Shown here in pieces: positions 36,064 to 44,462 of a stretch of DNA of 64,000 nt. A model generated the notes under the pieces. The model was not told where the DNA came from. It searched no databases and saw only the letters and a program-made list of their open reading frames with translations. The stretch is from Burkholderiales bacterium LSUCC0115 (GTDB lineage Bacteria; Pseudomonadota; Gammaproteobacteria; Burkholderiales; Burkholderiaceae_A): NCBI GenBank assembly GCA_009646425.1, contig WJBW01000002.1:385878-449877 (forward strand). Reading direction: 5' to 3'. The position numbers and the translations under genes are program-made. Each line of letters starts with the position of its first letter. The stretch's first letter is position 1.

Positions 36064-36993
36064 ATGGAAATCCTGCTTCAACAAATCCTCAATGGCCTGG
36101 TGCTGGGCAGCGTCTATGCCCTGATTGCCCTGGGCTACACCATGGTCTACGGCATCTTGCAGCTGATCAACTTTACCCACGGTGAGGTACTGATGGTCGG
36201 CGCCATGGTCTGCATGACGGTCGTAGCCGCCCTTCAGGCCGCTTTTCCCGGTCTGCCGGGCCCTGTGTTGTTGGTCGCAGCGGTGGTCATCGCCATCCCG
36301 GTCTGCATGGGTCTGTCCGCAGCCATTGAGCGCGTGGCCTACAGACCCCTCCGCAACGCCCCTCGCCTGGCCCCGCTGATCACGGCCATTGGCCTGTCTA
36401 TCGTGCTGCAGACCCTGGCCATGCTGATCTGGAGCCCCAACCCCATGGTCTTTCCCGACCTGTTGCCCACCGACCCCATCCAAATCGGCGGGGCCTTTTT
36501 AGCCCCCAAACAATTGCTCATTCTGGTCACCGCTGCGGTCCTGATGTCGGGTCTGATTGCCATGGTGCAGTTCTCTCGGCTCGGTCGCGCGATGCGTGCG
36601 GTCTCCGAAAATCCCAAGATGGCCATGCTCATGGGGGTGAATGCAGACCGCGTCATTGCCCTGACCTTTATGATCGGCGCTGCACTCGCTGCAGTAGCCG
36701 GCCTGTTGGTCGCCATGAACTACAACATCGTGCAGTTCACCATGGGTTTTATTCCAGGACTCAAGGCCTTCACGGCCGCAGTCCTTGGTGGCATCGGCAA
36801 CATTCCTGGCGCGGTCTTGGGCGGCCTATTGCTGGGTGTCATCGAGAGCCTGGGAGCCGGCTACATTGGGGATCTCACTGGCGGTTTTCTGGGCAGCCAT
36901 TACCAAGACATCTTTGCCTTTGCGGTGCTGATTGTGGTGCTCATCTTCCGGCCGTCGGGTCTACTAGGTGAGCGAGTGGCAGACCGGGCCTAA
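36064..36993 (+). CDS. livH: Branched-chain amino acid-type ABC permease LivH
   Basis: A 309-residue inner-membrane permease with about eight helices. It begins LLQQILNGLVLGSVYALIALGYTMVYGILQLINFTHGE, the classic LivH start (quoted parts are contiguous in the protein). The ATPase contact loop is in FSRLGRAMRAVSENPKMAMLMGVN, followed by AAVLGGIGNIPGAVLGGLLLG. Ligand class is inferred from the family: branched-chain amino acids, urea or short amides. No binding protein gene is adjacent. Start lies just after a strong terminator. Confidence 0.93.
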   Translation: MEILLQQILNGLVLGSVYALIALGYTMVYGILQLINFTHGEVLMVGAMVCMTVVAALQAAFPGLPGPVLLVAAVVIAIPVCMGLSAAIERVAYRPLRNAPRLAPLITAIGLSIVLQTLAMLIWSPNPMVFPDLLPTDPIQIGGAFLAPKQLLILVTAAVLMSGLIAMVQFSRLGRAMRAVSENPKMAMLMGVNADRVIALTFMIGAALAAVAGLLVAMNYNIVQFTMGFIPGLKAFTAAVLGGIGNIPGAVLGGLLLGVIESLGAGYIGDLTGGFLGSHYQDIFAFAVLIVVLIFRPSGLLGERVADRA

Positions 36994-37001
36994 CAACGAC
37001 C

Positions 37002-38111
37002 ATGACCCCACAAGGCAAGCTCTCCCTCACAACACCCGACAGCCGCCAGGCCTTATTTGCCACGGTCTTGATCGGCCTGGCCCTGGTGCTGCTGCCCTTT
37101 GTGGCCTCGGAGTTTGGCAACGCCTGGGTTCGCATCCTGGCCTTTGCCCTGCTCTATGTGATGCTGGCCCTGGGCCTGAACATTGTGGTGGGCTATGCCG
37201 GTCTTCTCGATCTGGGCTATGTGGCCTTCTACGCGGTGGGTGCCTATCTGTATGCCCTGTTGGCCTCGCCCCACTTGGCCGAGAACTTTGAGTGGATTGC
37301 CCAGACCTTTCCAGATGGTCTTCACAGCAGCATCTGGTTTGTGATTCCACTCTCGGCTCTGGTGGCTGCTGGGTTTGGTGTGCTGCTGGGTTTTCCGGTC
37401 CTTCGGCTACGGGGCGATTACCTGGCCATTGTGACCCTTGGCTTTGGCGAGATCATCCGTATCTTCATGAACAACCTGAACGCCCCAGTCAACATCACCA
37501 ATGGTCCCCAAGGCATCACCAACATCGACCCCATCAGCATCGCCGGTGTGAGCCTGGCCAAGCCCCTGGAGATCGGTGGACTGACGCTGCCCTCGGTCCA
37601 GTTGTACTACTACCTGTTCCTGGCCCTCACCTTGTTGGTGGTGATCATCAGTGTTCGACTGCAGTCCTCTCGAGTGGGGCGCGCCTGGATGGCCATTCGG
37701 GAGGACGAAGTGGCTGCCAAGGCCATGGGCATCAACACCCGTAACATCAAGCTGCTGGCCTTTGCCATGGGTGCAAGCTTTGGTGGCGTATCAGGTGCCA
37801 TGTTCTCGGCCTTTCAGGGCTTTGTCTCACCAGAGAGCTTTGTCTTGATGGAGAGCATTGTGATTGTGGCCATGGTGGTGCTCGGTGGCATGGGCAATGT
37901 CAAAGGTGTAGTGCTGGGCGCCGTGCTGCTCTATGCCATTCCCGAGGCCCTGCGTCACCTGGCCAAGCCCATTCAGCTGCAGCTCTTTGGCCATGAGTAC
38001 ATCGCGCCAGAGGCCCTGCGCATGTTGCTCTTTGGCCTGTCGATGGTGCTCATCATGCTCTACCGCCCGCATGGCTTGATCCCACGTCACCACGCAGGAG
38101 GCCGCGCATGA
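37002..38111 (+). CDS. livM: Branched-chain amino acid-type ABC permease LivM
   Basis: A 369-residue permease partner of LivH. It has LGLNIVVGYAGLLDLGYVAFYAVGAY, the LivM signature region, and the contact loop GRAWMAIREDEVAAKAMGIN. The helix pair AMVVLGGMGNVKGVVLGAVLL follows. It starts 8 bases after livH and overlaps livG by 4 bases (ATGA). Confidence 0.94.
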   Translation: MTPQGKLSLTTPDSRQALFATVLIGLALVLLPFVASEFGNAWVRILAFALLYVMLALGLNIVVGYAGLLDLGYVAFYAVGAYLYALLASPHLAENFEWIAQTFPDGLHSSIWFVIPLSALVAAGFGVLLGFPVLRLRGDYLAIVTLGFGEIIRIFMNNLNAPVNITNGPQGITNIDPISIAGVSLAKPLEIGGLTLPSVQLYYYLFLALTLLVVIISVRLQSSRVGRAWMAIREDEVAAKAMGINTRNIKLLAFAMGASFGGVSGAMFSAFQGFVSPESFVLMESIVIVAMVVLGGMGNVKGVVLGAVLLYAIPEALRHLAKPIQLQLFGHEYIAPEALRMLLFGLSMVLIMLYRPHGLIPRHHAGGRA

Positions 38112-38893
38112 CCACGCCCCTCTTGCAGGTGCAGGCCGTCTCCAAACGCTTTGGCGGACTGGCTGCGCTCACCGATGTGCACTTGCAGGTGGAGCAAGGC
38201 CAGATCTACGGGTTGATTGGTCCCAATGGTGCAGGCAAGACCACTTTCTTCAACGTGATCACTGGCCTTTACCAGCCGGACACCGGTCGGTTTGAACTCA
38301 ATGGCAAGGCCTACGAGCCCAGTTCCGTTCACCAGGTCGCCCAGGCCGGTATCGCCAGAACTTTTCAGAACATTCGCTTGTTTGCCGACATGACCGTCTT
38401 GGAAAACGTCATGGTTGGTCGGCACGTTCGAACGCATGGCTGGTCATCTGGTGTCTTGGGGGCCATCTTGCGAACCCAGGGCTACCAAAAAATGGAAGCA
38501 GCCATTGCAGATCAGGCCCACGCCTGGCTGCGCTATGTGGGCATCGACCAGGCGGCTCATCAGCTCGCACGCACGCTGTCCTACGGTGACCAGCGTCGCC
38601 TGGAGATTGCTCGCGCCCTGGCCACCGAGCCACAGCTGCTCGCCTTGGACGAACCGGCTGCGGGCATGAATGCCACAGAGAAAAACGGTCTACGCGAACT
38701 GCTGGTCCGAATCCAGGCCGACGGCCGTACCATTTTGCTCATCGAGCACGATGTGAAGCTGGTCATGGGTCTGTGTGATCAGGTGACCGTCCTGGACTAT
38801 GGTCGCGTGATCGCCCAGGGCACCCCCTCGGTGGTGCAAAAAGACTCGGCTGTGGTCGAGGCCTATCTGGGAACCCAGGCGAGCCATGTCTAA
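38108..38893 (+). CDS. livG: ABC transporter ATP-binding protein LivG
   Basis: A 261-residue ATPase. Walker A is GPNGAGKTTFFNVITG, the Q-loop FQNIRLFADMTVLENVMVG, the signature LSYGDQRRLEIARAL, Walker B LLALDEPAAGMN, and the H-loop LLIEHDVKLVMG. The LSYG variant of the signature and the EPAAGMN ending are typical of LivG. Overlaps livM by 4 and livF by 8 bases. Confidence 0.95.
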   Translation: MTTPLLQVQAVSKRFGGLAALTDVHLQVEQGQIYGLIGPNGAGKTTFFNVITGLYQPDTGRFELNGKAYEPSSVHQVAQAGIARTFQNIRLFADMTVLENVMVGRHVRTHGWSSGVLGAILRTQGYQKMEAAIADQAHAWLRYVGIDQAAHQLARTLSYGDQRRLEIARALATEPQLLALDEPAAGMNATEKNGLRELLVRIQADGRTILLIEHDVKLVMGLCDQVTVLDYGRVIAQGTPSVVQKDSAVVEAYLGTQASHV

Positions 38894-39650
38894 ACCTTCC
38901 AACGAACCACCGGTCATGCATCTGCCCAGCCAGACCGCTTACCTGTCCATCGAGCAGCTGGCGGTGTCCTACGGTGGTATCCAAGCCGTCAAGGGCATCA
39001 GTCTGCAGGTCCAACAAGGCCAGACCGTCGCGCTGATTGGTGCCAACGGAGCGGGCAAGAGTTCTACCCTGCGAGCCATTACCGGACTGGTCCCCAAGGC
39101 GGCCGGTCGCATCATGTTCGATGGTGATGACATCACGGCACTAGAGGGGCATGCCCTGCCATCGGCCGGGCTGGTCATGGTGCCAGAGGGTCGCGGCATC
39201 TTTTCCCGGATGACCATCATCGAAAATCTAATGATGGGCGCCTACAGTCGGCCCGCTGCTACCAAGGCGCTCATTGCACAAGACTTAGAGGCACAGTTCG
39301 AGCGTTTCCCCCGGCTCAAAGAACGGGCCCATCAACTCGCCGGAACACTGTCTGGCGGCGAGCAGCAGATGCTGGCCATGGGTCGTGCCCTGATGGCTCA
39401 CCCCCGCCTGCTATTGCTGGACGAGCCCAGCATGGGACTCTCACCCATCATGGTCGACAAGATCTTTCAGACCATTTCAGAGATTGCCAAGGCTGGCACC
39501 AGCATTCTGCTGGTCGAGCAAAATGCCCGTCTGGCTCTACAGATGGCCGACTGGGCCTATGTCCTGGAGTCTGGTCAGATCACCGAAGAGGGTGCCGGCC
39601 GAACGCTGCTCGACAGCCCGGCCATTCGGGCGGCCTACCTGGGCGAATAG
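38886..39650 (+). CDS. livF: ABC transporter ATP-binding protein LivF
   Basis: A 254-residue ATPase paired with LivG. It has GANGAGKSSTLRAITGL, the GRGIFSRMTIIENLMMGAY Q-loop region, LSGGEQQMLAMGRALM, LLLLDEPSMGLSP and LVEQNARLALQMAD. The ATG at 38886 gives a 17-residue lead-in before YLSIEQLAVSYGG; an in-frame ATG at codon 12 is an alternative start. Last of the four overlapping liv genes; the next gene is 30 bases on. Confidence 0.94.
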   Translation: MSKPSNEPPVMHLPSQTAYLSIEQLAVSYGGIQAVKGISLQVQQGQTVALIGANGAGKSSTLRAITGLVPKAAGRIMFDGDDITALEGHALPSAGLVMVPEGRGIFSRMTIIENLMMGAYSRPAATKALIAQDLEAQFERFPRLKERAHQLAGTLSGGEQQMLAMGRALMAHPRLLLLDEPSMGLSPIMVDKIFQTISEIAKAGTSILLVEQNARLALQMADWAYVLESGQITEEGAGRTLLDSPAIRAAYLGE

Positions 39651-39680
39651 CCCACTCAGCCAACAACCGAGTCACCCAGC

Positions 39681-40586
39681 ATGATCACCGGCGCCCTGCC
39701 CTTTCGATTTAGAAGACCCCGTGTCGCACTGGTCGGTAGTGGTGACATCGGCGCACGCCTCATGCGAACCTTCGGTGGGTCTCAGGTCAGAGGCCCCAAG
39801 CTGTTGCCTGTCTCAAGGCGGCTGGGCTGGGACCTGGACCAACCGCCGATTCGAGCCCGTCTGTCACATTGGGCGACGCACAGCATTGTCCTGGTGCCGC
39901 CTTCTGAGCAGGGCTCGACAGACCTTCGATCCAGGCGTCTGGCGTCTGCCTGGCGAGCAGCCCGAGCCAACATCGGACTCAGAGGCATGAGCGCTGCATC
40001 TGGCAAAAGACGGCGCGGTGTCTACATCAGCACCACCGGTGTCTATGGCGACCATCAAGGAGCTGTGGTGGTGGAGACCAGCCCATGCCTGACCAAACAG
40101 CCGCGATCACTTCGACGACTCGATGCAGAGCGGCAGTGGAGAGCCCTGGGCTTTCATGTGCTGCGAGTGCCGGGCATCTCCGGGCCAGAGCGTCTGCCGA
40201 TTGAACGGCTGCGAGCGGGGATGCCAGCCCTGCTGCCGGACGATGATGTCTACACCAATCACATCGATGCGGACGACTTGGCCCAGATCTGCTGGCGAGC
40301 GCTCTGGACAGGACGCCCCAACCGCATCACCAACGCGGTCATGCCAGATCACCTGAAGATGGGCGACTACTTCGAGCAAGTCGCCCGACACGTGGGACTG
40401 CCCGTTCCCAGACGCATCAGTCGGTCGGAGCTACAAAACTGGGTCCAACAGGGACGCGTCAGCCCCATGATGATGAGCTTTATGCAGGACTCTCGGCAGG
40501 TCCAGAGTCAGAGGCTGGCATCAGAACTGGGGGTACGTCTGAGACGCCCAACCGTGGCGGCCATCCTGGCCGACTACCGCAGTTAG
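39681..40586 (+). CDS. NAD(P)-binding SDR/epimerase-like protein (YeeZ type)
   Basis: A 301-residue Rossmann-fold protein. The nucleotide motif is RVALVGSGDIGARLMR. YISTTGVYGDHQG is the segment corresponding to the SDR active-site strand and tyrosine. RVPGISGPERLPIERL and TNHIDADDLAQICWRAL are typical of the extended-SDR YeeZ-like group. The substrate is unknown. The arginine-rich N-terminus is unusual. Its end overlaps the convergent hypothetical gene by 4 bases. Confidence 0.8.
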   Translation: MITGALPFRFRRPRVALVGSGDIGARLMRTFGGSQVRGPKLLPVSRRLGWDLDQPPIRARLSHWATHSIVLVPPSEQGSTDLRSRRLASAWRAARANIGLRGMSAASGKRRRGVYISTTGVYGDHQGAVVVETSPCLTKQPRSLRRLDAERQWRALGFHVLRVPGISGPERLPIERLRAGMPALLPDDDVYTNHIDADDLAQICWRALWTGRPNRITNAVMPDHLKMGDYFEQVARHVGLPVPRRISRSELQNWVQQGRVSPMMMSFMQDSRQVQSQRLASELGVRLRRPTVAAILADYRS

Positions 40587-41149
40587 TCTTCTAGAGACTT
40601 GGGCTTGACGTTGTGGGTGTTGGTGGTGTCGTCTGCCATGGCCGTACGAATCTTTTCGCCAAAGCCAAACGTGTCGGTCATCGAACTCAGCAGAGACAGC
40701 CACGAACGCGTGGCGACAGCCGCCACACCACCCACCAACCGGGGGGCCTGTTCAATGCTCTCGGCAAAGCCATGGGCTGCCAAGGCCTGCGCATTGGTCT
40801 GTCCTGTGAAGTAAGGCGAGACATCCTCGTCACCGCGCCCTTCGGCCACCGCACGACGAATGTCGTCGTAGGTCACCGGCGTGCCATCGGGCAGACGATG
40901 GTGGACGTTCTTGTCATCACCCTGTCCTGAACTGGGAATGTAGGTCGCGGGCACGGCCTCAGAACTCGCCCCTGAACTGGTGACAGGAGTTGGGGTGGGA
41001 CTGACATCGGTCTTGGCCAGCGCCAGCTGGTCGGCAAAAGACGCCCCAGGGTCAGCAGTCGGCTCGGCCGGTTGGCGTGACGCCGCCGATGATTGCTGAA
41101 CCCAATTCTGAAAATCTTGGTCAGCTGCGTTTGGTTTGATGGTCGTCAT
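40583..41149 (-). CDS. Hypothetical protein, disordered N-terminus
   Basis: A 188-residue protein I do not recognise. The first 80 residues are rich in Pro, Ser, Thr and Ala, probably disordered (SPTPTPVTSSGASSE). The middle has LPDGTPVTYDDIRRAVAEGRGDEDVSPYF, a compact, acidic motif. The C-terminal part has a hydrophobic-ish helix LVGGVAAVATRSWLSLLSSMTDTFGFGEK. It has no signal peptide. The ATG at 41149 overlaps the end of greB by 29 bases; the longer frame start at 41167 would overlap more. Probably the last gene of the greB operon. Confidence 0.65.
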   Translation of the reverse strand: MTTIKPNAADQDFQNWVQQSSAASRQPAEPTADPGASFADQLALAKTDVSPTPTPVTSSGASSEAVPATYIPSSGQGDDKNVHHRLPDGTPVTYDDIRRAVAEGRGDEDVSPYFTGQTNAQALAAHGFAESIEQAPRLVGGVAAVATRSWLSLLSSMTDTFGFGEKIRTAMADDTTNTHNVKPKSLED

Positions 41150-41666
41150 CGAGAACCACTCTGTCATAAACCACCTGGGTAATCAACAGGCGATCCTCTC
41201 CGGATGGGCTGCACAGCACAACCTCATCGCCCTCGCGAGCCTTGAGCAAAGCTTTGGCGACTGGCGAGACCCAGCTCACATGCCGTTGAAGCGGCTCGAC
41301 CTCATCCTGTCCCACGATGGTGACGGTCTCTTCAAGCTCTGTGTCATTGCGCAGAAAGCTGACCCGGGCACCAAAGAAGATCTGGTCCTTGCCCTGGTGA
41401 ACCAATGGGTCCACCACCACAGCCTTCTCCAATCGCTTGGTCAGAAACCGAATCCGTCGGTCGATCTCCCGAAGACGCTTCTTGCCGTAGAGGTAATCTC
41501 CGTTCTCGGAGCGGTCGCCATTAGAGGCAGCCCAAGAGACCACCTGAGTGACCTCTGGCCGCACCTTGGTCACCAGATCCTGTAACTCACGACGCAATCG
41601 AGCGTAGCCCCAGGTCGTGATGTAGTTTGGAGGACCCGCGGTCTCACTCACCCGAGGTCTCCGCAT
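41121..41666 (-). CDS. greB: Transcript cleavage factor GreB
   Basis: A 181-residue factor that rescues backtracked RNA polymerase by stimulating RNA cleavage. The N-terminal coiled coil (about 18-95) has the tip acidic residues in NGDRSENGDYLYGKKRLREID. The GreB-type sequence KRLREIDRRIRFLTKRLE separates it from GreA. The C-terminal FKBP-like domain has FFGARVSFL and VSWVSPVAKALLKAREGDEV. It starts 18 bases after the reductase gene. Confidence 0.95.
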   Translation of the reverse strand: MRRPRVSETAGPPNYITTWGYARLRRELQDLVTKVRPEVTQVVSWAASNGDRSENGDYLYGKKRLREIDRRIRFLTKRLEKAVVVDPLVHQGKDQIFFGARVSFLRNDTELEETVTIVGQDEVEPLQRHVSWVSPVAKALLKAREGDEVVLCSPSGEDRLLITQVVYDRVVLDDDHQTKRS

Positions 41667-41684
41667 CTATCGATACACCGTCGA

Positions 41685-42461
41685 TCAGCGCTCCACAAAG
41701 GCTCGCTCAATCACGTAATCACCAGGCTGACCCAACCCGGGCGAGACCACAAAGCCTCGCGCATCGAGCATCTCAGCGGTCTCTTTGAGCATGGCTGGGC
41801 TGCCACAGATCATGGCGCGGTCCACCGCAGGATCGAGCGGGGGCAGCCCAATGTCGGCAAAGAGCTGACCAGATTCAATGGCTGTGGTCAGACGACCCGT
41901 ATGACGAAAAGCCTCTCGGGTCACCGTTGGGTAATAGATCAACTGTTCGCGCACCAACTCACCCAGGAACTCATCATTGGGCAGCACGTTTTTGAGATAG
42001 TCCTCATAAGCCAGCTCACTGACCAGGCGAACGCCGTGGATCAGAACCACCTTCTCAAACCGCTCATAGGTTTCGGGGTCTCGAACAATGCTCATAAAGG
42101 GGGCCAGACCGGTGCCAGTGGAGAAGCAATAGAGGTGCTTGCCCGGCTTAAGGTCATCGATCACCAGGGTGCCGGTGGCCTTTTCGCCGATCAGCAGGTC
42201 ATCGCCGACCTGGATGTTCTGCAGTCGAGAGGTCAACGGACCGTCGGGCACCTTGATCGACAAGAACTCCAGGTGCTCCTCGTAGTTTGGGCTCACCACA
42301 CTGTAGGCTCGCATCAAGGGCTTGCCTTCCACCTCAAGTCCAATCATGACGAAGTGTCCGTTGCGGAAGCGAAAGCCCGGGTCACGGGTGACCTTAAAGG
42401 AAAACAAGGTCTCATTCCAATGGGTGACTTCGGTCACCTTCTCAATGCGATGCTTGGCCAT
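41685..42461 (-). CDS. fpr: Ferredoxin--NADP+ reductase
   Basis: A 258-residue FAD flavoprotein, the exact length of the bacterial Fpr group. The FAD domain has FRNGHFVMIGLEVEGKPLMRAYSVVSPNYE (motif RxYS in RAYS), and LYCFSTGTGLAPFMSIVRDP is the NADP-binding segment. MICGSPAMLKETAEML follows near the C-terminus. The final residues VIERAFVER fit the Azotobacter/Pseudomonas type. ATG 42461 gives AKHRIEKVTEVTHWNETLF, the normal start; the frame also opens upstream but overlaps the hydrolase gene. Confidence 0.94.
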   Translation of the reverse strand: MAKHRIEKVTEVTHWNETLFSFKVTRDPGFRFRNGHFVMIGLEVEGKPLMRAYSVVSPNYEEHLEFLSIKVPDGPLTSRLQNIQVGDDLLIGEKATGTLVIDDLKPGKHLYCFSTGTGLAPFMSIVRDPETYERFEKVVLIHGVRLVSELAYEDYLKNVLPNDEFLGELVREQLIYYPTVTREAFRHTGRLTTAIESGQLFADIGLPPLDPAVDRAMICGSPAMLKETAEMLDARGFVVSPGLGQPGDYVIERAFVER

Positions 42462-42489
42462 ACCTACCCTCTTGTTGTGTGCTGCCCAA

Positions 42490-43131
42490 TCAGCCGTGTC
42501 TGGATCCAACGAATGGATTGCTGACACGCTCCTCCCCAAATGTGCTCATCGGCCCATGGCCGGGCACAAAGGCCATATCGTCTCCCAATGGAAACAGGCG
42601 CTCCTTGATCGAACGCAAAAGATCCTCGTGGTTGCCCTTGGGAAAGTCAGTCCGGCCAATCGAACCGGCAAAGAGCACATCGCCGACAAAGGCGATTCGG
42701 GCCACCAAGTCCACAAACACCACATGGCCTGGCGTGTGGCCCGGGCAATGGATGACCTCCAGGACCAACTCACCCACCGTCACAGTGTCGCCATCGACCA
42801 GCCAACGATCGGGTGTAAAGGGCGAGAGCGCCGGAAAGCCAAACATCTTGCCCTGGGTGGGCAACTGATCAATCCAAAAGGCGTCGTCTCGATGGGGGCC
42901 CTCGATGGGCACGCCCAGCTCTTGAGCCAGCAGCCCCGCCTCGCCGCAATGGTCGATATGGCCATGGGTCAAGAGAATCTTCTCCACCACCACACCTCGC
43001 GCCTCGACAGTGGCCTTGAGCTGATCCAAGTCACCACCCGGGTCCACCAAGGCGGCCTTGTGGGTTTTCGGGCAGATGATCAATGAGCAGTTTTGCTCAA
43101 AGGGGGTGACGGGAATGATGTCGAAATCCAT
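42490..43131 (-). CDS. Metallo-beta-lactamase-fold hydrolase (glyoxalase II-like, YcbL type)
   Basis: A 213-residue hydrolase with the metal motif THGHIDHCG, and further ligands in HCPGHTPGH, FVGDVLFAGSIGRTD and VPGHGPMSTFG. The GSIGRTDFPKGNHEDLLRSI stretch matches YcbL-type glyoxalase II proteins that lack the usual C-terminal domain. Possible substrates are glutathione thioesters. ATG 43131 is preferred to 43137, because CATAAT ends 6 bases before it. First gene of the group hydrolase-fpr-greB-hypothetical. Confidence 0.9.
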   Translation of the reverse strand: MDFDIIPVTPFEQNCSLIICPKTHKAALVDPGGDLDQLKATVEARGVVVEKILLTHGHIDHCGEAGLLAQELGVPIEGPHRDDAFWIDQLPTQGKMFGFPALSPFTPDRWLVDGDTVTVGELVLEVIHCPGHTPGHVVFVDLVARIAFVGDVLFAGSIGRTDFPKGNHEDLLRSIKERLFPLGDDMAFVPGHGPMSTFGEERVSNPFVGSRHG

Positions 43132-43137
43132 CTTCAC

Positions 43138-43143
43138 ATTATG
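43138..43143 (-). promoter_or_regulatory. -10 box of the glyoxalase II-like gene, leaderless type
   Basis: On the minus strand CATAAT ends 6 bases before the ATG at 43131. On the plus strand TATGAT (43140-43145) lies 8 bases before the pdxH ATG, so the 22-base gap serves both genes. Confidence 0.45.
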
Positions 43144-43153
43144 ATTGATTCAT

Positions 43154-43801
43154 ATGAGCACCCTTGAATCCATTCGCAAAGACTACTGTCAGGCCTCGCT
43201 GGACCTGACCGACGTCACCCCTCACCCCAAAGACCAACTGGCCGCCTGGCTAGAGCAGGCGGTATCGGCCAAGTGCCCCGAGCCCAATGCCATGAGCCTG
43301 TCAACGGTCTCGCCCAGGGGACGTCCCACCAGCCGGGTCGTGCTGATTCGCGGGATCGATGACGATGGCGGCTTGGCCTTTTTCACCAATTACCAGTCGG
43401 CCAAGGGCCAGGCCCTGGCGGCCGACCCTTGGGCCAGCCTGCTGTTTTTCTGGCCTGAGTTAGAGCGTCAGGTGCGCATCGAGGGTCGTGTTGAAAAGCT
43501 CTCAGCGGCAGAATCCGACCGTTACTACCGGTCACGTCCGCTGGGCAATCGGCTGGGCGCCTGGGCCTCGCCGCAGAGCTCGGTGATCCCCAATGCCCAA
43601 TGGCTCATGGATCGCCAAGCCAACTTCACTCAAACCCTGGGAGAAGACCCCGCCCGTCCCGAACACTGGGGTGGCTACCGGCTGCTGCCGGACCTCTATG
43701 AGTTCTGGCAGGGCCGTCCATCTCGCCTGCATGATCGAATTCGTTACCGGGCAACCGAGCCTTCGGCCTCGGGCTGGATCGTGGAGCGTCTGGCGCCTTA
43801 G
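43154..43801 (+). CDS. pdxH: Pyridoxamine 5'-phosphate oxidase
   Basis: FMN enzyme that makes pyridoxal 5'-phosphate. 215 residues. MSLSTVSPRGRPTSRVVLIRG and FFTNYQSAKGQALAADPWASLLFFW form the FMN site. RIEGRVEKLS, YYRSRPLGNRLGAWASPQS and the C-terminal RLHDRIRY are family signatures. ATG 43154 is used in place of an upstream TTG. Convergent with msrA, overlapping 4 bases. Confidence 0.96.
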   Translation: MSTLESIRKDYCQASLDLTDVTPHPKDQLAAWLEQAVSAKCPEPNAMSLSTVSPRGRPTSRVVLIRGIDDDGGLAFFTNYQSAKGQALAADPWASLLFFWPELERQVRIEGRVEKLSAAESDRYYRSRPLGNRLGAWASPQSSVIPNAQWLMDRQANFTQTLGEDPARPEHWGGYRLLPDLYEFWQGRPSRLHDRIRYRATEPSASGWIVERLAP

Positions 43802-44445
43802 TCTTTCACCATCGCAGGAAACGACTGTTGCGCCTTGATGACTTTGGGTGCGACCACAAACAGGCAGTAGCCCTGCCCCGGGTTGCGATTAAAGTAGCTG
43901 TGATGGTCAGCTTCTGCTGGCCAGAAGACAACCTCCGGTCTCACCGTCCTCACCGTCGTTGAATCACTATCGCGTGTGATCTGATCAAGGGCCACCCGCC
44001 AGTCTTCACCGGTGACATCCACCAACTCGGTCACAGCCCTCACGCCGGCGGACTGCAGTTCGCCAAGCTTTCGACCCGCCAACTCGCACTGCGAAGCGCT
44101 GGTGGCGAAGACCATCGACCGATACTGGGGACCCACATCGTTACCCTGGCGATTGGGCGTGGTGGGATCGTGAATGGTGAAAAAAATGTCGAGCAGTGCG
44201 GCATAGCCAATCTGATCGGGGCGGTATTCGACCAAGACCACCTCTGCATGGCCAGTCTGCTTGCCACAGACTGCCTCGTAGCTGGGGTTGGCCAGGTGCC
44301 CGCCCATGTAGCCCGACAACACCTTGGTGACACCGGTGGTTCGCTGAAAGACGGCCTCGAGGCACCAGAAACAGCCGCCTCCAAAAATGGCGATCTGAGT
44401 GCTGGGCGATTTGTTGGGGGTGCTGGTCATGGTGTCAGCCGTCAT
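43798..44445 (-). CDS. msrA: Peptide-methionine (S)-S-oxide reductase with an internal insertion
   Basis: Repairs methionine S-sulfoxide in proteins. 215 residues. The catalytic motif GGGCFWCLEAVF places the nucleophilic cysteine at residue 25; GYMGGHLANPSYEAVC and YRPDQIGYAALLDIFF are typical, and a resolving cysteine is in GYC near residue 194. Between AVTEL and VVFWPAE there is an extra stretch of about 25 residues (about 141-168) that most MsrA proteins lack. The start is uncertain within the first six codons. Confidence 0.93.
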   Translation of the reverse strand: MTADTMTSTPNKSPSTQIAIFGGGCFWCLEAVFQRTTGVTKVLSGYMGGHLANPSYEAVCGKQTGHAEVVLVEYRPDQIGYAALLDIFFTIHDPTTPNRQGNDVGPQYRSMVFATSASQCELAGRKLGELQSAGVRAVTELVDVTGEDWRVALDQITRDSDSTTVRTVRPEVVFWPAEADHHSYFNRNPGQGYCLFVVAPKVIKAQQSFPAMVKD

Positions 44446-44462
44446 CTCAAGTCCCCGAGTGG

